Origin: Burkholderiales bacterium
GTDB lineage: Bacteria; Pseudomonadota; Gammaproteobacteria; Burkholderiales; Burkholderiaceae_C
Length of the DNA stretch: 64,000 bases
Direction: 5' to 3'
Assembly: GCA_016213325.1 (NCBI GenBank)
Contig: JACRAY010000022.1
Span: forward strand, 62,001-126,000
Under the pieces are notes generated by a model. It did no database searches. It saw only the letters and a program-made list of their open reading frames with translations, and had not been told where the DNA came from. Made by a program: the position numbers and the translations under genes. Shown here piece by piece: positions 47,232 through 55,537 of the stretch (position 1 is the stretch's first letter; each line of letters starts with the position of its first letter).

Positions 47232-48368
47232 ATGAACCGGCCGTCCATCACCCTCGTCCGCCTGCGGCAGGTCGACCTGCCGCCCAAAGTCGTCCGCACG
47301 GACGGGATCCAGTCCTTTGTCACGCAGCAAACCGTGCTGCTCACGATCCGCTGCAGCGACGGCCTGGAAGGCACCGGCTATGCGTACACCATCGGCACCG
47401 GCGGGTCGTCGGTGCTGGCATTGCTGCACGACCACCTCGCGCCGCGCCTCGTCGGCCGCGACCCGCTCTCGGCCGAGGCCATCTGGAAAGACCTGTTCTT
47501 CCATACGCATGCCACCGCGGTCGGCGCCATCACGAGCCTGGCCCTCGCGTGCGTGGACACGGCCCTGTGGGACTGGCGCGGGCGCAGCCAGCAGCTTCCG
47601 TTGTGGCGGCTGCTGGGCGCGGCCCAACCGCGCGTTCCCGTGTACACGACCGAGGGCGGGTGGCTCCACCTTTCGCCGGCCGAACTGGTCGAGCAGTCGT
47701 TGGCCGCCAAGGCCGAAGGGTTCAAGGGTGCCAAGGTCAAGGTGGGCCGGCCGCATGTGAGCGAGGACCTCGCGCGCCTGGCTGCCGTGCGCGAAGCCGT
47801 CGGGTCCGGGTTCGAGCTGATGGTCGACGCCAACCAGGGCTTCACCCGCCCCGAGGTGGCCCGCCGCGCGGCGGCGTTCGCGCCGCTGGACCTGGCGTGG
47901 CTGGAAGAACCGCTGCCGGCCGAAGACGTCGCGGGCCACCGCATCCTGCGTGCCCAGACGCCCATCCCGGTGGCCGTGGGCGAGTCGATGTACCACATCG
48001 CGCAGTTCCGCGAGTACCTCGAGCAGGGTGCCTGCAGCATCGTGCAGCCCGACGTTGCCCGCATCGGCGGCATCACGCCATGGATCAAGGTGGCGCACAT
48101 GGCGGAGGGCTTCAACGTGCCCGTCTGCCCGCACTTCCTGATGGAGCTGCACGTCAGCCTCTCGGCGGCGGTGCCGAACGCCACGTGGGTCGAGTACATC
48201 CCGCAGCTGGATGACATCACGACCAGCCGCATCCGCGTCGAGGACGGCCATGCCTATCCGCCCGAGACGCCGGGCCTCGGGATCGAGTGGGATTGGGATG
48301 CGATCGCTGCGCGGCAGTGCGCGGACCTGCTGGTGCAAGCCGGCGCTGCTACTCCCCACCCAGCCTGA
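47232..48368 (+). CDS. mandelate racemase/muconate lactonizing enzyme family protein (copy 1)
   Basis: GAKVKVGRPHVSEDLARLAAVREAVGSGFELMVDANQGFTRPEVARRAAAF...WLEEPLPAEDVAGHR...VAVGESMYH. Confidence 0.92.
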   Translation: MNRPSITLVRLRQVDLPPKVVRTDGIQSFVTQQTVLLTIRCSDGLEGTGYAYTIGTGGSSVLALLHDHLAPRLVGRDPLSAEAIWKDLFFHTHATAVGAITSLALACVDTALWDWRGRSQQLPLWRLLGAAQPRVPVYTTEGGWLHLSPAELVEQSLAAKAEGFKGAKVKVGRPHVSEDLARLAAVREAVGSGFELMVDANQGFTRPEVARRAAAFAPLDLAWLEEPLPAEDVAGHRILRAQTPIPVAVGESMYHIAQFREYLEQGACSIVQPDVARIGGITPWIKVAHMAEGFNVPVCPHFLMELHVSLSAAVPNATWVEYIPQLDDITTSRIRVEDGHAYPPETPGLGIEWDWDAIAARQCADLLVQAGAATPHPA

Positions 48369-48504
48369 ACACCCGCCGGGCATTGCCTGCCAGGAAGAGG
48401 CGCCCGGCTTCCTCGTCCAGTTCCAGCTCATCGACGCCCTCCGGTGCCTTCGCGCCTTCGCGGGAGCGATCATCGGGTAGTTCGCGGATCGCCTTGAAGC
48501 CCAG
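48346..48504 (-). pseudogene. remnant of amidohydrolase (decayed copy of the 52708-53523 gene)
   Basis: 48346-48482 aligns to 52706-52833 with a few mismatches and one 9-bp insertion; 48484-48504 gcggatcgccttgaagcccag equals 53185-53205. Confidence 0.85.
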
Positions 48505-48709
48505 TCAGTATCGACGGATCGAATCGCTCCGCATCATCCGCCACGGGCGAGCCTGGCGCGGGCGGCGAAGTGGATGTCGTCCTCCAAGTCCTCGTCGCGC
48601 ATCTGTTTAGTGCAATGAATCACACCCGAGCGGCGACTTTGTGAGCTGCTGATCACGCACCGTCTGGCGCACTATCCAGGCACGCAATCCCGCGTCCTGG
48701 AGAAATCAC

Positions 48710-48919
48710 ATGAAGCAACTCGCTACCGTCCTCGTCGTCGCCCTTGCCTGCACGCTCTCGGTTGCCGCCGAGTCCACCAGGAAGTCGCCGCAGCAAGCGC
48801 GCATGGCGCAGTGCCAGAAGGAGGCCACAGCGTCCGGCAAGACGGGAAAGGACCGCTCCGAACTGTTGCGCGCCTGCCTGTCTGCGAAGAAGCCGGTGAA
48901 GGCCGCCAAATCGGCCTGA
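48710..48919 (+). CDS. PsiF-like small periplasmic protein
   Basis: MKQLATVLVVALACTLSVAAESTRKSPQQARMAQCQKEATASGKTGKDRSELLRACLSAKK: signal peptide plus one PsiF-type repeat. Confidence 0.75.
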   Translation: MKQLATVLVVALACTLSVAAESTRKSPQQARMAQCQKEATASGKTGKDRSELLRACLSAKKPVKAAKSA

Positions 48920-49246
48920 GGCTGCGCGAATCTTCCGCCCTGTTTCAGCAGGTGGTCCTGCAAAGTGCAAGCCTGCAAAGCCTACGAGTGGGACGCACTG
49001 GCAGGCGTGCCGCCGGCCTCCCTGACACGGGCGCTGGTGTCGTTCCTGGGCAACGAGGACCTCAAGAGGCGTTGGCAGCTGCGGCTGGCCCGTGTATCCA
49101 CTGGACACGTACCGCTGCGTGAAGCCGCAAGCGAGCTGTGACGACCTGTTGAGCTGCATCCAGTCGGACTATTACTACCGCAAGCCTGCCGCTGCGCTCG
49201 AAGCGCTGTTGCGCAGCGCTGGCAGCGCGACCTTCCATACTGGCGG

Positions 49247-49633
49247 TCACCCCTGTATGGAGGGAAGGCTCGGCGCAGCGCGAATGACCGGTGTCGGCCG
49301 TCCTACCACCCCAACCCCCACCCGCAACACCAGCATCACCCCCGTCCCGCAAGCGATCGTGCCGAACAGGTTGCGCTTCCACGCATAGAACGCCAGTCCG
49401 GCCGCACCGCCGAAGATGCGGGGATCGCGCCAGGTATCGACCAGATGGCCCTGCGTCATCACCAGTTCCGGCGCGACGACGGCTGCCAGCGCGGCGATGG
49501 GTGCATAGTGCAGCCCCTCGCGCAGCCAGCGCGGCATCGGCAGGTCTTCCTTCGGCATCAGGAACGAGATGCGGCACAGCAGCGTGATGAAGGACATGCC
49601 GACCGTCGCGAGGAAGAGATCGAGGGCGCTCAT
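49247..49633 (-). CDS. azlD: AzlD domain-containing protein
   Basis: MSALDLFLATVGMSFITLLCRISFLMPKEDLPMPRWLREGLHYAPIAALAAVVAPEL. Confidence 0.88.
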   Translation of the reverse strand: MSALDLFLATVGMSFITLLCRISFLMPKEDLPMPRWLREGLHYAPIAALAAVVAPELVMTQGHLVDTWRDPRIFGGAAGLAFYAWKRNLFGTIACGTGVMLVLRVGVGVVGRPTPVIRAAPSLPSIQG

Positions 49634-50310
49634 GACTTCGCCCGCCCGCGCGCAGCGCTCGTGTGCTGCGCCATCACGCCCACAGCGACGGCGGCAGCGA
49701 TGGCCACCAGGATGTTCAGCTTCAGCGGCAGCGCGTAGCTGGCCACGGCGGCGCAGGCCGCGACCAGCGCTGCCACCCATGTGACGGGCTGCGCAGCTGC
49801 GTGCACGTGAGCGCGAGCAGCGCCATGGTGCCCGCAAAACCGAGGCCCCAGGAGGCGGGGATCCCCGCACCGGCGACGATACCCGTGATGATGGAGACCT
49901 GCCACACGACCCAGGTCGTGAACGCGCAACCCAGGAAGTAGTCGTCGTGCGGGCACCCCGGTACCGGCTCGGGGAATCGGTGGATGAACAACGCGAAGTT
50001 CGTATCGCCCATCAGGTAGCCCATGGCGACCTGGCGGCGGCGCGGAACATGTGCAAAGCAGGGCCGGTAGTGGAAGCTGAACGCCATGAACCGCAGGCTC
50101 ACGCACAGCGTGGTGGCCCAGACCACCCACATCGGCGCGCCCGCCGCGAGCAGAGGCAGCGCTGCGATCTGCGCGCTGCCCGCGTACACGACGATGGACA
50201 TGAAGATGGCGAGCGGCACGCCCATCTCACTCTTGGCCATGGCCACGCCCGCTACGAGACCCCATGCGGATACGCCGATCGACAGCGGCAAGCTGTCGCG
50301 GAAGCCTTCG
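49630..50310 (-). pseudogene. azlC: AzlC family ABC-type branched-chain amino acid exporter, 1-bp frameshift near 49785
   Basis: [30 protein letters not shown]...[21 protein letters not shown] in one frame, [40 protein letters not shown] in the next. Confidence 0.8.
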
Positions 50311-50537
50311 TGGCGCAGGGACTTGCCGTGTTGCGCTCGCTGGGCATAGCGGATGACGATTCTCGAGTCAACCCGAACGGCGGCGCGATCGCACTGGGGC
50401 ATCCGCTCGGGGCATCCGGCGCGCGGCTGGCCACGACGGCAGTGAACCAGCTGCATGCAATCGGCAGTCGCTATGCGCTTTGCACGATGTGCATCGGCGT
50501 CGGGCAGGGCATCGCGGTCGCCATCGAACGCGTCTGA
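50301..50537 (+). pseudogene. 3' fragment of a thiolase
   Basis: [78 protein letters not shown], canonical thiolase C-terminus with no N-terminal two thirds. Confidence 0.9.
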
Positions 50538-50599
50538 CCGAGCTGCTCGAGAAGATCACCCTGGTCGTGCCACTCGAGGAATAGCCGGCCAGCGCAGCC

Positions 50600-52681
50600 T
50601 CAACCCGGATCTTCGACAAAGTCCCGGTCCGGGTGATCCGCTTTCCCCTGCTGCCAGTAGCCCCGACCGGTGATTCTCACCCGCTCGATCCCGGGCCGGG
50701 ACCGCAGGATCTCGCGGATGCGCCGCACGGCAGCCGCTTCGCATCCGACATAGACGCGTCCCGGCCCTGCGGGAAGTTCGCCCAGCTGCCGCGCAGCAGC
50801 CTCGAGCATGGCCCCCGGCCCTGCACCACGGCGCGGCAGCCATTGCACGTCCATGCCTTCACGCGCAGGCAAGGCACGAATCTCCTCTTCGTCCTCGACT
50901 TCGATGCGCAGGATCGCCTTTGCGCCCGGTGGGAGCGCTTCGACCACGGTTTCCAGCGCCGGTAACGCGCTCTCGTCCCCCATCAACAGGAACCACGACG
51001 CCCCGGCATCCACCGCGTAGCCGGGAGCCGGTCCCATCATCACGAGCCGGTCACCCACTTGCGCGCGCTGCGCCCACCGGCTGGCCGGCCCGTCGCCATG
51101 CAGCACGAAGTCGATGTCGATCTCCCCGGCATTGCTGTCGATGCGCCGGGGCGTGTAAGTGCGCATCCGGGGCGAACGCGGGGCATCGGGGCCGGGCATA
51201 TCTGCTTCGTGCGAGCCTTCGGGCGGCACGATCAGCTTCAGGTGCCCGGCCGGGCCGCGCCATTCCAGGCCCTGGAGCTCGGCGGCACCAAATCGGATGC
51301 GGACCATTCGTGGACTGAGCGGCTCGATGCCGAGCACCTCGATGCGCCTTGGCATGGGGCGGGGGCGCTTCTCGTTGCGGGATCCTTCCATGTTTGGGAT
51401 AACTATACCCGCCAGCTCCTGCGTGGGTGACGGGCGCGGCAGTGCTTGCGGCGGATGGTCCGGGCTGCGCCCGCCTCTGGCCACCACGCCCCGGCGCTTC
51501 AGTTCCGCAATCTGCTGCGGCGTAAGACCGATCTCAGCCAGCACCGCGTCCGTGTCCTGCCCAACGCCGGGCGCGGCGCGGCGGTGCTGGCCCGGCGTGC
51601 GCGACAGTTTCGGCACGATGCCGGGCACGGCCAGTTCGCTGCCGTCATCCATGCGCAGGCTCTCCAGCATCCCGCGCGCCTGGTAGTGAGGGTCGGCCGC
51701 GATGTCCGCGACCGTGTAGATCTTCCCGGCGGGCACCGAGGCCGCGTCCAGTGCGCTGAGCACTTCGGCCACGGTTCGCTTTGCAGTCCAGGCGCCAATG
51801 GCCGCATCGACTTCAGCCACTCGCGCGACGCGGCCGGTGTTGTCGGCCAGCTGCGGATCGGCGGCCAGGTCGGGCCGGTCGATCACCGCCATCAGCCGCT
51901 TGAAGATGCTGTCGCCGTTGCCGGCGATGAGCGCGTAGCCGCCGTCCTGGCAAAGATAGGCATTGCTCGGCGCGATGCCGGGCAGGGCGCTGCCCGCCGG
52001 GCCGCGAATCGCGCCGAATGCGCTGTACTCAGGCAGCAGGCTTTCCATGCAGTTGAAGACGGCCTCGTACAAGGCCACGTCGACGACCTGGCCGCGGCCG
52101 GAGCGTTGCCGCTCGTGCAAGGCGACGAGGACGCCGATCACGCCGTGCAGGGCCGCCAGCGTGTCGCCGATCGAGACGCCCACGCGAACGGGAACGCGTC
52201 CCGCCTCCCCCGTCAGGTGGCGCAGGCCGCCCATGGCCTCGGCCACCACGCCGAAGCCGGGCCGGTCGCGGTAGGGGCCGGTCTGTCCGTAGCCGCTGAC
52301 GCGCAGCATGATGAGCCGAGGGTTCAGCCCGAGCAGCACGTCGGGACCCAGCCCCCAGCCTTCCAGCGCGCCGGGGCGGAAGTTTTCGACCAGCACGTCG
52401 GCTTCACCGGCGAGCTTGCGCACGATCTCCTGTGCGGCAAGCTCCTTCAGGTCGAGCGCGACGGATCGCTTGCCGCGCGACTGCACTTGCCACCATACCG
52501 AGGTGCCGTCTTTCAGCAGGCGCCACTTGCGCAGCGGGTCGCCGGAACCGGGCGGCTCCACCTTGATCACCTCGGCGCCGAAGTCGGCCAGGGTCTTGGC
52601 TGCGAAGGGGCCGGCAATCAGCTGGCCCATTTCCAGGACCTTCAGGCCCGCGAGCGGGAGCGTGGGATCGGGTGTGTGCAC
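50600..52681 (-). CDS. fused ORF: CaiB/BaiF CoA-transferase (N-term) + siderophore-interacting protein/FAD ferric reductase (C-term)
   Basis: N: LAGLKVLEMGQLIAGPFAAKTLADFGAEVIKVEPPGSGDPLRKW; C: PRRIEVLGIEPLSPRMVRIRFGAAELQGLEW...RMRTYTPRRID...LLMGDESALPALETVVEALPPGAKAILRIEVEDEEE; no stop between domains; possible internal start at 51391. Confidence 0.85.
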   Translation of the reverse strand: MHTPDPTLPLAGLKVLEMGQLIAGPFAAKTLADFGAEVIKVEPPGSGDPLRKWRLLKDGTSVWWQVQSRGKRSVALDLKELAAQEIVRKLAGEADVLVENFRPGALEGWGLGPDVLLGLNPRLIMLRVSGYGQTGPYRDRPGFGVVAEAMGGLRHLTGEAGRVPVRVGVSIGDTLAALHGVIGVLVALHERQRSGRGQVVDVALYEAVFNCMESLLPEYSAFGAIRGPAGSALPGIAPSNAYLCQDGGYALIAGNGDSIFKRLMAVIDRPDLAADPQLADNTGRVARVAEVDAAIGAWTAKRTVAEVLSALDAASVPAGKIYTVADIAADPHYQARGMLESLRMDDGSELAVPGIVPKLSRTPGQHRRAAPGVGQDTDAVLAEIGLTPQQIAELKRRGVVARGGRSPDHPPQALPRPSPTQELAGIVIPNMEGSRNEKRPRPMPRRIEVLGIEPLSPRMVRIRFGAAELQGLEWRGPAGHLKLIVPPEGSHEADMPGPDAPRSPRMRTYTPRRIDSNAGEIDIDFVLHGDGPASRWAQRAQVGDRLVMMGPAPGYAVDAGASWFLLMGDESALPALETVVEALPPGAKAILRIEVEDEEEIRALPAREGMDVQWLPRRGAGPGAMLEAAARQLGELPAGPGRVYVGCEAAAVRRIREILRSRPGIERVRITGRGYWQQGKADHPDRDFVEDPG

Positions 52682-52707
52682 CGCGTCGATTCTAGAATCG
52701 GCCCCTG

Positions 52708-53523
52708 CTACTCGCCACCCAACCTGTACACCCGCCGGGCATTGCCTGCGAGGAAGAGGCGCCTGGCTTCCTCGTCCAGCCCCAGCTCATCGATGCCCTC
52801 CAGCGCCTTCGCGGGAGCGATCATCGGGTAGTTGGACCCGAACAGCACCTTGTGCCTGCCGTGGGCGCGCATGAACTCGACGAGAGCTGCCGGGTAGCGC
52901 TTGACGGTGTAGGCCGAAGTGTCGATGTAGACGTTCTCGTGCTTGGTCGCCACCGCAATGGCCTCGTCGGTCCATGGGTAGCCGATGTGGCCGGCGACGA
53001 TGGTGAGCTCGGGGAAGTCCAGGGCCACCTGGTCCAGGTAGATCGGCCGGCCGACTTCGCTGGGCATCAAGGGGCCGGCGTGGCCGATCTGCGTGCAGAA
53101 CGGCACGCCCAGTTCGGCGCAGGCGGCATACACGGGATAGAAGCGCCGGTCGGTCGGCGGAACTTCCCACAGCCACGGCAGGATGCGGATCGCCTTGAAG
53201 CCCAGCTCGTTCACGCAACGCCGCACCTCCTTCATCGCGGCCATGGGCTTGCTGATGTCCACCGAGCCGACGCCGATCAACCGGCCCTGCGCCTGCTGCA
53301 CGAAACCGGCGACTTCGTCGTTCGAGATCATCACGCTGCGCGGACCCACCCAGGCCGATGTCAGCGCCCGCTCTACCTGGGCCTGGTCCATCGCGTGCAC
53401 GGTGGCTGCCACCGGCAATTCCTCGCTGGGCACCGGGCTCTTGATCCACCGGCGCAGCGGCTCGAACATGGGGTCCTGCGAGTGGCGCAGGGTGGGATGC
53501 TGGATCCAGGCGTCGATGATCAT
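52708..53523 (-). CDS. amidohydrolase family protein
   Basis: MIIDAWIQHPTLRHSQDPMFEPLRRW, VPFCTQIGHAGP, LTIVAGHIGYPWTDEAIAVATKHENVYIDTSAYTVKRYP, KVLFGSNYPM. Confidence 0.9.
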   Translation of the reverse strand: MIIDAWIQHPTLRHSQDPMFEPLRRWIKSPVPSEELPVAATVHAMDQAQVERALTSAWVGPRSVMISNDEVAGFVQQAQGRLIGVGSVDISKPMAAMKEVRRCVNELGFKAIRILPWLWEVPPTDRRFYPVYAACAELGVPFCTQIGHAGPLMPSEVGRPIYLDQVALDFPELTIVAGHIGYPWTDEAIAVATKHENVYIDTSAYTVKRYPAALVEFMRAHGRHKVLFGSNYPMIAPAKALEGIDELGLDEEARRLFLAGNARRVYRLGGE

Positions 53524-53686
53524 TCCGGAGGTTCCTTCCAGGGCTCGGTTGCCGCACGACACTTTGCCTCAAGTCGAGCCCCTGTAGGACGCGGCGCTGA
53601 CTTGGGCGCGTGCCGTCCGTGCGCTGCGCGCAAGGTTCAAACTGCACGGCTGATCCCCACCGGGGGGTCATCACCCAAGGATTTCC

Positions 53687-53890
53687 ATGACCGTCGCCCG
53701 CATCACCGAGATCAGCAGTGTCAGCACCGTGAGCTTCCAGGACGCGATCACCCAAGGCGTCGAACGCGCGAACAAGACCCTCAAGAACCTGAAGGGCGCG
53801 TGGGTCAAGGACCAGGAAGTGAACATCGACAACGGCAAGGTGACCGGCTACAAGGTCGTCCTCAAGGTCACGTTCATCCTGACCGAGTAG
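53687..53890 (+). CDS. dodecin family protein
   Basis: 67 aa, SVSFQDAITQGVERANKTLKNLKGAWVKDQEVNIDNGKVTGYKVVLKVTFILTE-type dodecin (ISTVSFQDAI...). Confidence 0.92.
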   Translation: MTVARITEISSVSTVSFQDAITQGVERANKTLKNLKGAWVKDQEVNIDNGKVTGYKVVLKVTFILTE

Positions 53891-53906
53891 CTACGCGTAG
53901 CGGCGG

Positions 53907-54257
53907 TCAGCGCAGGCGCGCGAGCCGCCGGGCGTTGGACGTGGCCTTGCGATGCACCGGCGCCAGTCCCTTCGACAGCAGGTCGTTGGCGTCGACGAGC
54001 GGCACGCGTGCGCCCTGCAGCGTGGCGATCCACGCCAGCTGCGAGGCCCGCACCACGGCCCAACCCATCGCGAACCACGACTGCCAAAACGCGACGACCT
54101 TCTCGCGGCCCATGCCGTGGAACTCGCGGCGGTCCCTCGCGTTCGGGAATGCGCCGGCCATGCCCATTCGGGTCAGGCGGTGGGCGATCACTTGCGGCAC
54201 GGCGACCGCGAGTTCGGTGGCCTGGCGGGACAGGCGTGAGGATTTCCTGGATGTCAT
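53907..54257 (-). CDS. polyhydroxyalkanoate granule-associated phasin-like protein
   Basis: MTSRKSSRLSRQATELAVAVPQVIAHRLTRMGMAGAFPNARDRREFHGMGREKVVAFWQSWFAM; resembles short phasin-like proteins of Burkholderiales. Confidence 0.5.
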   Translation of the reverse strand: MTSRKSSRLSRQATELAVAVPQVIAHRLTRMGMAGAFPNARDRREFHGMGREKVVAFWQSWFAMGWAVVRASQLAWIATLQGARVPLVDANDLLSKGLAPVHRKATSNARRLARLR

Positions 54258-54414
54258 GCGTCCAGTTTGGTCGAAGTCGCGCCTGCCGCTTGTCGGCAGA
54301 AATCGCTTCATCGTCCATCAAGCCGCTGGCTGTGCAGCCCGCGACATGGATAGGGCAACAAAGTCGACGAACGCCTGGACCCGTGGGTTACGATAACCAA
54401 GCCCTCCTCCCACG

Positions 54415-55530
54415 ATGAACCGGCCGACCATCACCTCCGTGCGCCTGCGCCAGGTCGACCTGCCGCCCAAAGTCGTCCGCACGGACGCGATCCAGTCCTT
54501 CGTCACGCAACAAACGCTGTTGCTCACGATCCGCTGCAGCGACGGCCTGGAAGGCACCGGCTATGCGTACACCATCGGCACCGGCGGCTCGTCGGTGCTG
54601 GCATTGCTGCACGACCACCTCGCGCCGCGCCTCGTCGGCCGCGACCCGCTCTCGGCCGAGGCCATCTGGAAAGACCTGTTCTTCCATACGCACGCCACCG
54701 CGGTGGGCGCCATCACGAGCCTGGCCCTCGCGTGCGTGGACACGGCCCTGTGGGACTGGCGCGGGCGCAGCCAGCAGCTTGCCCTGTGGCGGCTGCTGGG
54801 CGCGGCCCAGCCGCGCGTTCCCGTGTACACGACCGAGGGCGGGTGGCTCCACCTGTCGCCGGCCGAACTGGTCGATCAGTCGCTGGCCGCCAAGGCCGAA
54901 GGGTTCAAGGGCGCCAAGGTCAAGGTGGGCCGGCCGCATGTCAGCGAAGACCTCGCGCGCCTGGCTGCCGTGCGCGAAGCCGTCGGGTCCGGGTTCGAGC
55001 TGATGGTCGACGCCAACCAGGGCTTCACCCGCCCCGAAGTGGCCCGCCGCGCGGCGGCGTTCGCGCCCCTGGACCTGGCGTGGCTGGAGGAACCGCTGCC
55101 GGCCGAAGACGTCGCGGGCCATCGCATGCTGCGCGCCCAGACAACCATCCCCGTGGCCGTGGGCGAGTCGATGTACCACCTTGCCCAGTTCCGCGAGTAC
55201 CTCGAGCAGGGCGCCTGCAGCATCGTGCAGCCCGATGTCGCCCGCATCGGCGGCATCACGCCCTGGATCAAGGTGGCGCACATGGCGGAGGCCTTCAACG
55301 TGCCCGTCTGCCCGCACTTCCTGATGGAGCTGCACGTCAGTCTCTCGGCGGCGGTGCCGAACGCCGCGTGGGTCGAGTACATCCCGCAACTGGACGACAT
55401 CACGACCAGCCGCATCCGCGTCGAGGATGGCCATGCCTGTCCGCCCGAGACGCCAGGCCTCGGGATCGAGTGGGATTGGGATGCGATCGCCGCGCGGCAG
55501 TGCGCGGACCTGCTGGTGCAAGCCGGCTGA
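54415..55530 (+). CDS. mandelate racemase/muconate lactonizing enzyme family protein (copy 2)
   Basis: Near-identical to 47232-48368 product over the full length. Confidence 0.93.
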   Translation: MNRPTITSVRLRQVDLPPKVVRTDAIQSFVTQQTLLLTIRCSDGLEGTGYAYTIGTGGSSVLALLHDHLAPRLVGRDPLSAEAIWKDLFFHTHATAVGAITSLALACVDTALWDWRGRSQQLALWRLLGAAQPRVPVYTTEGGWLHLSPAELVDQSLAAKAEGFKGAKVKVGRPHVSEDLARLAAVREAVGSGFELMVDANQGFTRPEVARRAAAFAPLDLAWLEEPLPAEDVAGHRMLRAQTTIPVAVGESMYHLAQFREYLEQGACSIVQPDVARIGGITPWIKVAHMAEAFNVPVCPHFLMELHVSLSAAVPNAAWVEYIPQLDDITTSRIRVEDGHACPPETPGLGIEWDWDAIAARQCADLLVQAG

Positions 55531-55537
55531 GGGTGAC

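Noticed and set aside
48920-49246. Short ORFs between psiF-like gene and azlD (e.g. MYPLDTYRCVKPQASCDDLLSCIQSDYYYRK)
   Set aside because: Could be a small protein or remnant, but no family recognised and no convincing start/RBS.
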